DNA of 64,000 nucleotides, from contig NZ_CP064788.1 of assembly GCF_017094525.1 (NCBI RefSeq), positions 868,001-932,000 of the forward strand, in the 5' to 3' direction. This DNA comes from Halapricum desulfuricans (lineage in GTDB: Archaea > Halobacteriota > Halobacteria > Halobacteriales > Haloarculaceae). Under the pieces are notes generated by a model, which was not told the origin of the DNA, searched no databases, and was given only the letters and a program-made list of their open reading frames with translations. The position numbers and the translations under genes were made by a program. Positions 1 to 8,944 of the stretch are shown here, piece by piece (position 1 is the stretch's first letter; the number at the start of each line of letters is the position of its first letter).

Positions 1-49
1 TATCGACAGCCGCGACCGCGTCTCGAAACCGGACTTTCTCGACAAGTAG
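1..49 (+). CDS. C-terminal tail of a truncated gene
   Basis: The first 49 bases read in one frame to a TAG at 47-49 and encode about 15 residues ending PDFLDK. This is the end of a gene that starts outside the window. The piece is too short to name. It converges with the small minus-strand gene that ends at 92. Confidence 0.45.
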   Translation, partial: IDSRDRVSKPDFLDK

Positions 50-91
50 CGGCCCGCGTAGCGAGTCCCGTTCCGGACGCGTGACCGGCGG

Positions 92-376
92 TCACAGCGA
101 GAGCGGGTCGGGGCCGTCCTCGCCGGGCGCGATCGGATCGCGGTCGCTGTAGTACTTGCGGCCGATCCCTTTGCTCGAAACCGCACAGTACGTCGCAGTG
201 CGAGCATCGCCCGCCGTCTCGAACGTCTCGCTCTCGAACCGGCCGAGGACCTCCCCCAGCGTCTCGGTCCCGTTGGGCAACGTCAACTCGGTCTCGCCGT
301 ACGCCTCGATCAACTCCTCCGTCGTCGCCGGGTAGGTGTGAGTCTCGAACTGTTCGACAGCTTTTGTGAGTTTCAT
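92..376 (-). CDS. DUF5789-like small haloarchaeal protein
   Basis: A 94-residue acidic protein beginning MKLTKAVEQFETHTYPATTE. The composition and the pattern of an N-terminal helix followed by a small strand-helix fold resemble the DUF5789 family; no function is known to me. The open frame extends 9 codons upstream, but ATG at 376 is preferred because a TATA-like TTTATG (401-406 on this strand) sits 27 bases before it, giving a leaderless transcript. The C-terminal 20 residues are proline- and aspartate-rich and probably disordered. The family name is from memory and should be treated as tentative. Confidence 0.75.
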   Translation of the reverse strand: MKLTKAVEQFETHTYPATTEELIEAYGETELTLPNGTETLGEVLGRFESETFETAGDARTATYCAVSSKGIGRKYYSDRDPIAPGEDGPDPLSL

Positions 377-400
377 ACAAGCGTCGAACCGGCGCGGAGG

Positions 401-406
401 CATAAA
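401..406 (-). promoter_or_regulatory. TATA-like box for the gene at 92-376
   Basis: On the minus strand this reads TTTATG, centred about 27 bases upstream of the ATG at 376. This is the spacing expected for an archaeal TATA box driving a leaderless transcript. Confidence 0.5.
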
Positions 407-525
407 CCTTAACTATTAATCATACAGTTCTATCGAAGGTATCCGTATGTGTTTAAGGTTCGTCGAGAGCGCAATCGTCTCTGACGGATCGGAAAGTGCT
501 TCCGGGAGGCCGGGTAACGGGGGAT

Positions 526-1317
526 ATGGTCCGCGCGGATCTGCACGTGCACACGACAGTCTCGGACGGCGAACTCGACCCCGAGGCGGTGCCGGCAGCC
601 GCGCGCCAGGCCGGGCTGGACGCCGTCGCGATTACCGACCACGATCGGCTCCAGCCCGACCTGGACGACCCGGTCGTCCGCCGTGACGGCCTGACGGTCG
701 TCCACGGGATCGAGCTCCGGGTCGACGCCGGGAGCCAGCGGGTCGATCTGCTCGGGTACGGGCTGGAGCCGACAGCCGACCTCGAGGCGGCCTGCGAGCG
801 CATCCAGCGCGACCGGATCGAGCGGGCCCGGACGATCGTCGAGTGCGTCGAGGACCGGCTCGGCGCCGCGCTGGGGGTCGATTTCCATCCGGGCGTCGGG
901 CGGCCACACGTCGCCCGCGCGATCGCCGAGAGCGACGCCGATCTCGGCTATCAGGAGGCCTTCGAGACGCTCATCGGCGACGACGACCCCTGTTTCGTCG
1001 CCCGGGAGATTCCCGACTTCGAGACCGGCCGGCGACTGCTTGAAGAGGCGGCCGCGTTCGTCGGGCTGGCTCACCCACTGCGCTACCGCGACCCCGACCA
1101 CGCCCTCGAGCTGACCGCCGAACTTGACGCCGTCGAGCTGGCCTATCCGTACGATCACGACGCCGATCTTGGCAGGGTTCGGCGGGCGATCGATCGCCAC
1201 GGGCTGCTGGCGACCGGCGGAAGCGACGCGCACGGACGGCGACTGGGGATCACTGGTCTCGACGCCGAGGCGTTCGAGCGGGTCCGAAAACGGCTTCCAC
1301 ACCCGGCCGTCGAGTGA
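526..1317 (+). CDS. PHP-domain phosphoesterase
   Basis: A 263-residue protein of the PHP superfamily. The N-terminus MVRADLHVHTTVSDGE carries the first metal-binding motif (H7, H9), followed by AITDHDRL (second motif, D-H-D), a mid-protein H in the GLAHPLRYRDP region, and a C-terminal GGSDAHG motif with D and H. These residues normally bind two or three metal ions and hydrolyse a phosphoester, for example a nucleotide or oligonucleotide phosphate; the substrate is not evident. The start is ATG 526, because the motif begins four residues in; the upstream 10-codon extension looks non-coding. It lies head-to-tail with the small zinc-finger gene at 1395. Confidence 0.85.
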   Translation: MVRADLHVHTTVSDGELDPEAVPAAARQAGLDAVAITDHDRLQPDLDDPVVRRDGLTVVHGIELRVDAGSQRVDLLGYGLEPTADLEAACERIQRDRIERARTIVECVEDRLGAALGVDFHPGVGRPHVARAIAESDADLGYQEAFETLIGDDDPCFVAREIPDFETGRRLLEEAAAFVGLAHPLRYRDPDHALELTAELDAVELAYPYDHDADLGRVRRAIDRHGLLATGGSDAHGRRLGITGLDAEAFERVRKRLPHPAVE

Positions 1318-1394
1318 TCGTCCCGTCGAACCTGTCAGACGCACGCACGACGACAAACGCAGGGTTCAATGTGGTCGCGGCCGTACGGTAGACC

Positions 1395-1559
1395 ATGAAC
1401 TGCCACTACTGTGATCGTGACGCCGACGTCACCGTCGAGAAGGACGGGATCAAGGTCGGCGTCTGCAAGGAGCACTTCCGCGAGCGGATGGAAGAACTCG
1501 CGGACTCGGAGTGGCTCCAGGGCGTCGAAGAGGAGCTGGACATCGATCGCGCCGAGTGA
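1395..1559 (+). CDS. Small zinc-finger protein (54 aa), possibly DUF6757
   Basis: A short gene missed by length cut-offs. It encodes MNCHYCDRDADVTVEKDG, then VGVCKEHFRERMEELADSEW, and ends in DIDRAE. C3, C6 and a later CxxH pair (VCKEH) form a likely Zn(2+) site, followed by an amphipathic acidic helix. It resembles the small haloarchaeal family I recall as DUF6757, which has no known function. Third-position GC bias and the acidic tail support real coding. The HVO_0476-type zinc protein follows 70 bases later. Confidence 0.72.
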   Translation: MNCHYCDRDADVTVEKDGIKVGVCKEHFRERMEELADSEWLQGVEEELDIDRAE

Positions 1560-1628
1560 ACTGTCCCCCATATTTCTCCCGCGCCGGCTGTCACACGGCT
1601 TTTACGTGCGTACCGAGTACCAGCAGGT

Positions 1629-2276
1629 ATGACCGACGCTACGGATCGGATCGCAGTGCCGTGTCCGGCCTGCTCGCCCGAGTTCGAGACCGTCCACGAG
1701 GTGCTCTCGGAGGGCGGTCAGGCGACCGTCAGATGCACCGAGTGCGGACACGTCCACAAGACGAGTCTGCCCGAAGAGACCACGCTCCAGCGCGACGTCG
1801 TCGTCTCTCAGGACGGCGAGTCGTTCGCCGCGAGCACCGACGTGCCAGCCGAGGAGACGCTAGCTGTCGGCGAGGAGTTCCTGCTGGAGACCGACGAGGC
1901 GATCATGACCGTCCGGATCACCAGTCTCGAACTGGATGAGGATCGGGTCGAGCAGGCCCCGGCCGAAGCCGTCCGGACAATCTGGACCCGCGCAGTCGGC
2001 AACGTCAGCGTCGACGCGACCGTCCACCCGAAGGACGGCGACCGCGAGGGCACGCGCAGCGAGACGCTGCACGTCCCCGGCGACTACGAGTTCGTCGTCG
2101 GCGAGACTGACGAACTGGGCGACCTGGAGTTCACGATCGAGGGGATTCACCTCCGGGCAGACGCCCACGGATACACCCACGAGAAGCTCGATCACGACGG
2201 CGATATGGCCTTCGCCAAGGACGTCAAGCGTCTGCTCGTCCGCGACGAGAGTTCGACCGCCTGGTCGGCGTGGTAG
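1629..2276 (+). CDS. HVO_0476-family zinc finger protein
   Basis: A 215-residue protein with an N-terminal zinc ribbon (CPACSPEFE at 15-23, then CTECGHVHK at about 37-45) followed by about 150 residues of beta-rich acidic sequence. This matches the haloarchaeal HVO_0476 family, of unknown function. A TATA-like TTTTAC at 1600-1605 lies 27 bases before the ATG, so the mRNA is probably leaderless. The methyltransferase pcm starts one base after the stop (TAG G ATG), so the two are likely co-transcribed and translationally coupled. The zinc ribbon suggests RNA, DNA or protein binding, but nothing shows which. Confidence 0.85.
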   Translation: MTDATDRIAVPCPACSPEFETVHEVLSEGGQATVRCTECGHVHKTSLPEETTLQRDVVVSQDGESFAASTDVPAEETLAVGEEFLLETDEAIMTVRITSLELDEDRVEQAPAEAVRTIWTRAVGNVSVDATVHPKDGDREGTRSETLHVPGDYEFVVGETDELGDLEFTIEGIHLRADAHGYTHEKLDHDGDMAFAKDVKRLLVRDESSTAWSAW

Positions 2277-2277
2277 G

Positions 2278-2922
2278 ATGTTCGGTGGCGACGACGACGC
2301 AACGCGCGAGCACCTTCTCGAAGGTCTTCGCCAGCGGATCGACGATTCCGACGTCATCGAGGCGATGGGGGCCGTTCCGCGCGAGGAGTTCGTCCCCGAC
2401 AGCCAGCGATCGAGCGCCTACGCCGACCGGCCGCTCCCGATCGGCGAGGGGCAGACGATCAGCGCACCACACATGGTCGCGATCATGGCCGAACTGCTGG
2501 ATCTCGAACCCGGACAGACAGTGCTGGAGATCGGCACCGGCTGTGGCTATCACGCCGCCGTCACGGCCGAGCTCGTCGGGTCCGGTAGCGTCTACAGCGT
2601 CGAGTACCACGAGTCGCTGGCCCGCGAGGCCCGCGAGCGGCTGGCCGAACTGGGGTACGAGGGCGTCTCGATCCGCGCCGGCGACGGCCACGAGGGGTGG
2701 GCCGAGCACGCCCCCTACGACCGCGCGTATCTGACCTGTGCCGCCGCCGAGTTCCCCGACGCGGTCGTCGAACAGGTCCGGCCCGGGGGCGTCCTGCTCG
2801 GCCCGCTGGGCGACGGCCACCAGCGGCTGGTCCGCGCCAGCAAACGCGAGGGCGGCACGCTCGACCGCGAACATCACGGCGGCGTGCGGTTCGTCCGGAT
2901 GCAGGGCGAAGGGCGAGCGTAG
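2278..2922 (+). CDS. pcm: Protein-L-isoaspartate O-methyltransferase
   Basis: A 214-residue SAM-dependent enzyme that methylates L-isoaspartyl residues in damaged proteins as the first step of repair. Family landmarks are visible in order: AMGAVPREEFVP near residue 28, the GQTISAPHMVAIM substrate segment, motif I VLEIGTGCGYHAAV, an acidic post-I residue in VYSVEYHE, RAGDGHEGW, and the VRPGGVLLGPLG post-II strand. Full length for an archaeal Pcm. Start ATG 2278 directly follows the upstream stop, so it is in an operon with the HVO_0476-type gene. It converges with the TrmB-type regulator that ends 15 bases further on. Confidence 0.93.
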   Translation: MFGGDDDATREHLLEGLRQRIDDSDVIEAMGAVPREEFVPDSQRSSAYADRPLPIGEGQTISAPHMVAIMAELLDLEPGQTVLEIGTGCGYHAAVTAELVGSGSVYSVEYHESLAREARERLAELGYEGVSIRAGDGHEGWAEHAPYDRAYLTCAAAEFPDAVVEQVRPGGVLLGPLGDGHQRLVRASKREGGTLDREHHGGVRFVRMQGEGRA

Positions 2923-2937
2923 CGGGACCGGACGGAC

Positions 2938-3741
2938 CTACAGTTCGAGCGAGTGAGCGTCCGCCCACCGAGCCTGAAACTCCGCGGTGACCGTCGCGGC
3001 GAACTCGGGATCCTTGAAATCGATGACGGCGAACGTTTCGTTCTCCCGGAGGGGGTGGGGCACCTCGATGCAGACCTCTGTGTCGTCGATCACTTCGAAC
3101 GTGCCGACGACGTTCTCGCTGGTCCGGACCTCGAAACCGTCGTGCGGTTGCAGGAGTTCCCGATAGCGCTCGCCGACGTCGTCCGGGAGCGAACCGACCA
3201 TCTCGGGTGGCATGAGCAGCGAGATGTCGACGCCACGGTCGAGTGCGTCCTTGAGGGTAGCGACGCTGCGGTCGCCGATCTCGTCGATGTCGAACTGCTG
3301 GGAGAACTGCGAGGTGACGATGACGATCCGGTCTTCGGCGGCCGTGAGCCGCTCGATCAGCAGGTCCGCCGTCTCCTCGGCTCCGATCGCCGCCGTCCAG
3401 AACGTCTCCCCGAGCGGCTCTGCGGCCTCAAGATCGTCTGCTAGCGAATCGACGATCTCCTCGTACTGGGCGGCCTGCTGTTCGAGTTCGCGTTTCTTGT
3501 CTTCGAGCAGGCGATCCAGCGCCGTCTCCGGTTCGACCGCGACGTACTTCTTCGGACGGCTCGCGGTCTGGCTCCGGACGAGACTGTGTGTTTCCAGGCT
3601 CTTGAGCACGTCGTAGATCCGCCCCATCGGGACATCGCTCCGGCGCGACAACTCTTTCGCCGTTGTCGGTCCCGTCTCGAGCAGTGATCGATACGTCCGA
3701 GTCTCGTATTCCGACAGCCCGAGATCACGAAGCGAAGCCAT
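2938..3741 (-). CDS. TrmB-family transcriptional regulator
   Basis: A 267-residue regulator. Residues 1-75 form a winged helix (LGLSEYETRTYRSLLETGPT, KELSRRSDVPMGRIYDVLKSLE, RPKKYVAVEP), then a short coiled coil (about 78-105), then a C-terminal TrmB sensor domain of the phospholipase-D-like fold (ETFWTAAIGAEETADLLIERL, VTSQFSQQFD). TrmB proteins sense sugars or related metabolites and control transport and central metabolism genes. Start ATG 3741 is supported by a T-rich TATA-like box about 27 bases upstream (around 3763-3770). The adjacent divergent-side neighbours are the glycan genes, but the target is not determinable here. Confidence 0.88.
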   Translation of the reverse strand: MASLRDLGLSEYETRTYRSLLETGPTTAKELSRRSDVPMGRIYDVLKSLETHSLVRSQTASRPKKYVAVEPETALDRLLEDKKRELEQQAAQYEEIVDSLADDLEAAEPLGETFWTAAIGAEETADLLIERLTAAEDRIVIVTSQFSQQFDIDEIGDRSVATLKDALDRGVDISLLMPPEMVGSLPDDVGERYRELLQPHDGFEVRTSENVVGTFEVIDDTEVCIEVPHPLRENETFAVIDFKDPEFAATVTAEFQARWADAHSLEL

Positions 3742-3782
3742 ATCGGTCCGTCGAGAGGCAAACTCAAAAACGTATCGGGAGT

Positions 3783-5702
3783 TTACGGTTCGTCGCATTC
3801 GCCCGTCCGTTCGAGGACGATCGTGTACCCGTAGACGCCGACGTCCTGGGGGTCGCCGTACTGGATCGTCCGGGGGAAGATCCCGGTTCGGATCACGTTC
3901 CAGGTTCGGTCGTACGGCTGGCCGTCCTCGAGAAACGGCGGCTCTCGGCCGAACCGCGCGGCCACGTCGTAGGGGTAGGGTGCGTTCTCGGTCTCGTAGG
4001 GGCCGCCCTCGGCCAGCAGATCGCGGACGTACTCGGCGTCGCCCGGCCGCGTCCAGCGATCGGACAGTTGACTGTGATTGTCCGGTGCGAGCCAGATCAT
4101 CGCGCGCTGGTAGTTGAGGACGACGTAGTCGGGACAGCGCCGTTCGACGTTCTGCATCCACTCTCCCCGGGGTAGGCCGTCCGTCCGGTAGATCGTCCAG
4201 CCGTGGGGAACTGCGGCCTCCTGAGAGTCGCCGGCGTAGGTCTCGACCGTCGTGTCGGCACCGCCGTGGGCCTGCAGCCAGCCGACGGCATCGTCGCGTG
4301 GCTGGCTGGCGTAGCCGACCGTCCCGACGCCCGCGTAGATCGCTGTCGAGACGATCAGAACGATTGCGAGCGTGCGAGCGACGCGTTCGCGGTCGGTATC
4401 GAGCCACTGCAACGCGAGCGCGACCAGCAGGATCCCCATCGGGAACATCGGCAGCAGGTGATGGGTCCGGAAGTACGCCCACGTCGAGTACACGCCGGTC
4501 ATGACGGCGATCACCGACAGCGCGAGGGCGATCGCGGCGGTTTCGAGCGAGACGGTCGGCCGCCCGCGTCCGGCGTCGTTCGACTCCCTCACCAGCGCCG
4601 CGAACGCTCGCCGCCCCAGCGCGCCGACTCCGGCCGCGATCCCGGCGACCGAGGCGAGCGCCAGCGGCCAGCCGAGGCCGTTCGCGCTCCCGCGGACGTA
4701 CCACCACCAGGCCGGCCGGGAGAGCCACCCGTGGGAACTCGTCTTCTCGCCCGCGACGCGATCGACGCGATCGAGGATCACTTCCGGGCCGTCCCACAGC
4801 TCGGCCAGCACACTGCCGGACGCGCCGCTCGGGATCGTGTTGAGCACGGCACTCGGAAACGAGAGATAGATCGTGAAAACCGCGAGCAGGGGACCGCCGA
4901 CGAGCAACTCGGGCCGCAACAGCGCCCGCGTGGGGTCGTCGGCCCGACCGACGCGAAGCAGGTACGCGACGCCCAGCAGTATCGCCGTCACGCCGGCGGT
5001 CGGCTTGAACGCGATCGCGACCCCGCCAATGGCACTCCCCGCCAGAAAGAGCCGACGCGAACCCGTTTCGACGTACCGCACCGCGAGATAGAACACGAGC
5101 AGGACACAGAACAGCGCCGGGATGTCCTCGCCGGCCTCGTGTGCGAGGACGATCACGGCCCAGGTCAGCGCCAGCAACAGCGCGGCCAGCCGTCCGGTCG
5201 GCCGGTCGCGGACGTGCGTCCCGATCCGATACAGCAGATAGACCGACCCGACCGCGAAGGCGACGTTCGTCAGCCGGGCCGGCAGGACCGTCGCCCACCA
5301 CAGCCAGGCCGGGATCGACTGCCAGTGGGCGTAGAAGTCCGTCCCGAGCGCGCCGAAGATGTCACCGAACGCGCTCGCGTCGCCGATCAGGACCGCGATC
5401 GCGATCGCCGGCAGCGCCACGAGCGCGTAGAGATACAGCGTCGGTCCGAACACGCGCCAGTATTTCGTCCCCTCCTGTAGCGTCTCGAGGCCGAACCCGT
5501 CGTTGACGACGAAGCCGGCGACCTCCATCACGTCGACGACCCGCCAGCGCTCGTCTCTGGTCGCGAAGTTCGGCAATCGATGCCAGAGCCAGAACGCCGA
5601 GAGCAGCGCCGACAGCAACAGGATGTACTTGAGATACGGGTCGGCAGCGAGATCCTCACGGACCTGTCGGCGGGCGCGGTCGAGCGGGGAGGGCAACCAC
5701 AT
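3783..5702 (-). CDS. GT39-type membrane glycosyltransferase
   Basis: A 639-residue polytopic protein. An N-terminal TM segment (KYILLLSALLSAFWLWHRLP) is followed by an extracytoplasmic loop with a D-E pair (ATRDERWRVVDVMEVAG), as in the PMT/ArnT (GT-C, family 39) fold, then about ten more TM helices and a 170-residue soluble C-terminal domain (from about residue 460). These enzymes move a sugar from a lipid-linked donor to a protein or lipid outside the membrane. Translation can start at GTG 5705 or ATG 5702; a TATA-like CTTTTTGT at about 5727-5734 suits either. It is divergent from the GT2 gene at 5816, suggesting one shared glycan pathway. Confidence 0.78.
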   Translation of the reverse strand: MWLPSPLDRARRQVREDLAADPYLKYILLLSALLSAFWLWHRLPNFATRDERWRVVDVMEVAGFVVNDGFGLETLQEGTKYWRVFGPTLYLYALVALPAIAIAVLIGDASAFGDIFGALGTDFYAHWQSIPAWLWWATVLPARLTNVAFAVGSVYLLYRIGTHVRDRPTGRLAALLLALTWAVIVLAHEAGEDIPALFCVLLVFYLAVRYVETGSRRLFLAGSAIGGVAIAFKPTAGVTAILLGVAYLLRVGRADDPTRALLRPELLVGGPLLAVFTIYLSFPSAVLNTIPSGASGSVLAELWDGPEVILDRVDRVAGEKTSSHGWLSRPAWWWYVRGSANGLGWPLALASVAGIAAGVGALGRRAFAALVRESNDAGRGRPTVSLETAAIALALSVIAVMTGVYSTWAYFRTHHLLPMFPMGILLVALALQWLDTDRERVARTLAIVLIVSTAIYAGVGTVGYASQPRDDAVGWLQAHGGADTTVETYAGDSQEAAVPHGWTIYRTDGLPRGEWMQNVERRCPDYVVLNYQRAMIWLAPDNHSQLSDRWTRPGDAEYVRDLLAEGGPYETENAPYPYDVAARFGREPPFLEDGQPYDRTWNVIRTGIFPRTIQYGDPQDVGVYGYTIVLERTGECDEP

Positions 5703-5815
5703 CACCGTCAGGTATCGCCTCGGTGTACAAAAAGACAGGCGATTCCCGGCAATCTGCCCTCGAAAGGTCTTTGAGAGCCCACGGGGAACGGTCAGGTATC
5801 TCGCCGGGGACAGTC

Positions 5816-6604
5816 ATGGAAACGCAATCGACCCAGACGGGAACGGACAACGACCTTTCACAGGCCGGTTCGAACGTCTCGCCGGCCGACCGGGACGCGG
5901 AGCAGCCAGCCCGAGACGTGGAGACGGACCTGTCGGTGCTGGCGATCGTGCCCGCGTACAACGAGGCCGAGACGGTCGCTGACGTCGTCGCCGAGACTGA
6001 TCGCTACGTCGACAGGATTGTCGTCGTCGACGACGCGAGCACGGATGACACCGTCGAAAGGGCACGTGAGGTCGCTGACGGCGTCGTTTCCCATCCCCAG
6101 AACATGGGCGTTGGGGGGGCGGTCCACACCGGCTATCGGGTCGGCGTACGCGAAGAGTTCGACGTGGTCATCCAGATCGACGCCGACGGACAGCACGACC
6201 CGGCCGACATCCCGCGCTTGCTCGAACGGATCGACGACGGGGCCGACATGGTGATCGGAAGCCGGTGGCTCAACGACAGCCACAAGGAGTACAGCCTCGT
6301 CCGGCGGGCCGGAATCCAGTTTTTCACCTGGGAGGTCAACACGCTGGCCGACCTCGACATCACGGACGTCACGAGCGGGTTCCGGGCGTACACGACCGAG
6401 CTGCTCGCGGACCTCTCCCGACCGGAGAACAGCCACTGGGCGCTCGAACAGACGCTGGAAGCGTCCCGGAAGGGATACCGGATCGTCGAGGTGTCGACGC
6501 CGATGCCCCCCGAGACCGACGGGTCACAGTTCGACTTCGGGACGTTCCTCAAGTACCCGCCGCGGATGATCAAGACCACGATGAAAGTGCTCCTGTTCAG
6601 ATGA
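5816..6604 (+). CDS. GT2 glycosyltransferase (polyprenyl-phosphate sugar synthase type)
   Basis: A 262-residue family-2 transferase. After about 38 low-complexity residues, SVLAIVPAYNEAETVADVV starts the GT-A fold, followed by IVVVDDASTDDT, QIDADGQHDP (DxD-type metal site), GSRWLND and TSGFRAYTTELL. This is the pattern of dolichyl-phosphate mannose/glucose synthases such as AglJ or AglD N-domain homologues, which load sugars on polyprenyl phosphate at the cytoplasmic membrane face. There is no C-terminal TM domain; instead the next gene, a DUF2304 membrane protein, overlaps by ATGA and probably supplies the membrane anchor. Start ATG 5816 is chosen over an upstream open frame with no protein-like sequence. 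Confidence 0.88.
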   Translation: METQSTQTGTDNDLSQAGSNVSPADRDAEQPARDVETDLSVLAIVPAYNEAETVADVVAETDRYVDRIVVVDDASTDDTVERAREVADGVVSHPQNMGVGGAVHTGYRVGVREEFDVVIQIDADGQHDPADIPRLLERIDDGADMVIGSRWLNDSHKEYSLVRRAGIQFFTWEVNTLADLDITDVTSGFRAYTTELLADLSRPENSHWALEQTLEASRKGYRIVEVSTPMPPETDGSQFDFGTFLKYPPRMIKTTMKVLLFR

Positions 6605-6993
6605 TCGGGTTCGAACTCGCTCCTATCCACGGAATCGGCGCCGTCGCAGGGCTAGCGCTACTGTACCAGAGTTACCGGCTCGTCGCTGCACGCAAGGGAA
6701 GCGTCTTCGAGTTCCTGCTGTGGGCCGGCTTCGGGATCGGACTGCTCGCGATCTCGGTCGGCAGCGCGCTGAAGTCGGTCGATCTACTCTATGCGCTCGA
6801 GGGGACGCTCTCCGCGCTCGGGTTCGGCCCCGGTACCGACTCAATTTTCTTCGTCTCGAACCTCCTGTTGCTGTTCGTCGTCTTCTACACCTACGTCCAG
6901 CTCGTCGAGAGCCGCCGACGGCTCTCCGATCTCAACCAGGAACTCGCACTGCTGCGCTACGACCTCGAACAGCGGACCGACGACGAGGACTGA
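6601..6993 (+). CDS. DUF2304 small membrane protein
   Basis: A 130-residue protein with three predicted TM helices (about 8-25, 37-55, 80-100), then an amphipathic coiled C-terminus (ESRRRLSDLNQELALLRYDLEQRT). This is the layout of DUF2304 proteins, often encoded beside GT2 glycosyltransferases. Its ATG overlaps the stop of the GT2 gene (ATGA at 6601-6604), so translation is coupled and the two proteins likely act together. Biochemical function is unknown; membrane anchoring or flipping of the lipid-linked product is an inference from context. Confidence 0.83.
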   Translation: MIGFELAPIHGIGAVAGLALLYQSYRLVAARKGSVFEFLLWAGFGIGLLAISVGSALKSVDLLYALEGTLSALGFGPGTDSIFFVSNLLLLFVVFYTYVQLVESRRRLSDLNQELALLRYDLEQRTDDED

Positions 6994-6996
6994 TCC

Positions 6997-7821
6997 ATGA
7001 CAGCTCGTGCCGTCCTCTCGGTCGATTTTGAGAGTTTCGCTCACACGCCCGCCTACAGGAGCGCGTCGGGAACCACGTCGGATCCCGAGGACATCGGCCC
7101 CGATCAGACGGAGCGACTGCTCGAAACGTTCGAGACTCACGACGCGACCAGTACCTTCTTCGTCGTCTCGGAAGTCGCCCAGCGCCATCCCGATCGGATC
7201 GTCGCCGCGGCCGACCGAGGCCACGAGATCGCCTCCCATACGCACACACATCCGCTGTTGATCGATCGTACAGTCGCCGAGCGTCGCGAGGAGCTGACGC
7301 GATCGAGACAGATTCTGGAGTCGGTGACGGACGCATCGGTAACGGGCTTTCGTGCTCCGGCCTTCGATTTCGGCGCGGATCACTTCGAGTTGCTGGCCGA
7401 TGCGGGCTACCAATACGACTCCAGCGTCGCCCCCTGCCGGTCGATTCCGGGCTGGTACGGCGGCGAGTGGTCAGTGCGAGAACCGACGCCGGCCAGCGAG
7501 TTGCGGGCGAACGCACCCGACTCGGTGACCGAACTGCCGATCGCAGTAATGCCCGGGCTCGGACTGCCGCTGACGGGGACCTGGATCCGGTTTTTCGGCG
7601 TCCACTACACCCTGCTGGGAATGAAACTGCTCGCCAGACGCGGGATCGCGCCCGTCCTGTACGTCCACCCGTGGGAGCTCGCGGACCTCCCGCCCGTCGA
7701 GGGCGTTCCACGACGGGTGTACGTCCGGACCGGCGAGTGGATGTGGCGTGCCGTCGAACGGATCCTACAGAGCGATTTCGAGTTCGTCACCGCCCGAAAC
7801 GTTGTGGAGGAGACGGAATGA
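6997..7821 (+). CDS. NodB-type polysaccharide deacetylase
   Basis: A 274-residue NodB-fold carbohydrate esterase (CE4-like). Motif 1 VLSVDFESF supplies the catalytic and metal-binding acids (D10), motif 2 EIASHTHTHPLL gives H81 and H85 for metal binding, motif 3 is TGFRAPAFDF, and VLYVHPWEL near residue 225 gives the late histidine. No signal peptide is visible, so it may act inside the cell on a lipid-linked N-acetyl sugar. It starts four bases after the DUF2304 stop and lies in the glycan operon. Exact substrate is unknown. Confidence 0.88.
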   Translation: MTARAVLSVDFESFAHTPAYRSASGTTSDPEDIGPDQTERLLETFETHDATSTFFVVSEVAQRHPDRIVAAADRGHEIASHTHTHPLLIDRTVAERREELTRSRQILESVTDASVTGFRAPAFDFGADHFELLADAGYQYDSSVAPCRSIPGWYGGEWSVREPTPASELRANAPDSVTELPIAVMPGLGLPLTGTWIRFFGVHYTLLGMKLLARRGIAPVLYVHPWELADLPPVEGVPRRVYVRTGEWMWRAVERILQSDFEFVTARNVVEETE

Positions 7822-7840
7822 TAGCCACGGGAGAACCGCG

Positions 7841-8896
7841 ATGATCGACCGGCGGCGCGTGCTGTGGGCGTTACGCTACGGGATCGGGACCGTCGCGCTC
7901 GCGTGGCTGGTCGTCCGGGCCGACTGGGCCGAGGTGGTGACGACGCTCTCGGGGATGGCACCCTCGGCCGTCGCGATCGTGCTCGGCGCGTCGGTGATCG
8001 GGACGGTCGCGCAGTGCTGGACCTGGCACGTCCTGCTGAACCGGATACGTTCGACGCCGTTCCGGGCGGCTGCCGGCGTGCTGTTGACGGTTCGGTTCAT
8101 CAACCACCTCACGCCGTCACAGGCCGTCGGCAAGTCCCTCGCACCGGCGGTGCTGCGGCAGTACACCGGCTACCCCTGGGGGACAGTCGTCGCGGTGGCG
8201 ACGCTGCATACGGCGCTGTACGCCGTACTCTACGGGGTCGTCGCACTGGCCGGTCTCGGCGTGTTCGCCTCGTCGCTGTCGGTCGGACTGCTGGTCGTGA
8301 TTGCCGCCTCCGCGGGGCTGTATCTCGTCGTCGGCCCGCTGCTGTTCGTGGCCGGGACACGGCTCGACGGAGCCGCAGCGGTGGCCGCCGCGGTTCGCGA
8401 GCGCGTCCCGATCCAGCGACTCCCATACGCCGAGGCGCTGCTGGCGAAGGCCGTCGGTGCACTGCCTGACATCGGCGAGGAGACCGCCGAGACGCTGACT
8501 CGGCTGCGCCGCGATCCGGTCGCGATCGGGGGGTATACCGTCGGCTGGACGATCGCGCTACTGGTCGTTCCCGGCGTCCGGGTGTGGGTGTTGCTGTCGG
8601 CGGCCGGCGTCACGTTCGCGCCGGTTTCGCTGTCGGTCGCCGGCGTCGAACTCGCCGTGCTCCTGTTGCCGATCGCGCTGGTGACCGCCTACGCCGTGAC
8701 GCTGCTGCCGATCACGCCGGGCGGGATCGGCGTCGCCGAGGCCTCCGCGACGCTGGTGCTGGCCGCGCTGGGCGTCCCGGCGACCATCGCCGGGCCGACG
8801 ATTCTCATCGACCGCTTTCTCGGCGTCTATCTCCCCGCGCTGGTCGGCTGGTACCCGACGATACAACTGGATCCGTCCTGGGAGACGGGCGAGTGA
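7841..8896 (+). CDS. Lysylphosphatidylglycerol-synthase-type TM protein (UPF0104)
   Basis: A 351-residue integral membrane protein of the LPG synthase transmembrane/UPF0104 family, with about eight TM helices. Typical family pieces are NHLTPSQAVGKSLAPAVLRQYTGY and, near the end, LLPITPGGIGVAEASATLVLAALG. Relatives form the flippase-like domain of MprF and the C-terminal half of AglD. In this operon, downstream of GT2 and deacetylase genes, a role in lipid or lipid-linked sugar translocation is a reasonable inference. ATG 7841 is chosen; the open frame further upstream overlaps the deacetylase gene. Confidence 0.83.
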   Translation: MIDRRRVLWALRYGIGTVALAWLVVRADWAEVVTTLSGMAPSAVAIVLGASVIGTVAQCWTWHVLLNRIRSTPFRAAAGVLLTVRFINHLTPSQAVGKSLAPAVLRQYTGYPWGTVVAVATLHTALYAVLYGVVALAGLGVFASSLSVGLLVVIAASAGLYLVVGPLLFVAGTRLDGAAAVAAAVRERVPIQRLPYAEALLAKAVGALPDIGEETAETLTRLRRDPVAIGGYTVGWTIALLVVPGVRVWVLLSAAGVTFAPVSLSVAGVELAVLLLPIALVTAYAVTLLPITPGGIGVAEASATLVLAALGVPATIAGPTILIDRFLGVYLPALVGWYPTIQLDPSWETGE

Positions 8897-8944
8897 CCAC
8901 CGCGGGATGGACAGACATTTGGCGGGTGCAGGGCAACGGCCGCT

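Noticed and set aside
4203-5480. A 425-codon plus-strand frame
   Set aside because: It is antisense to the GT39-type membrane protein, whose TM pattern is clear. The translation is Arg/Gln/Pro-rich shadow sequence.
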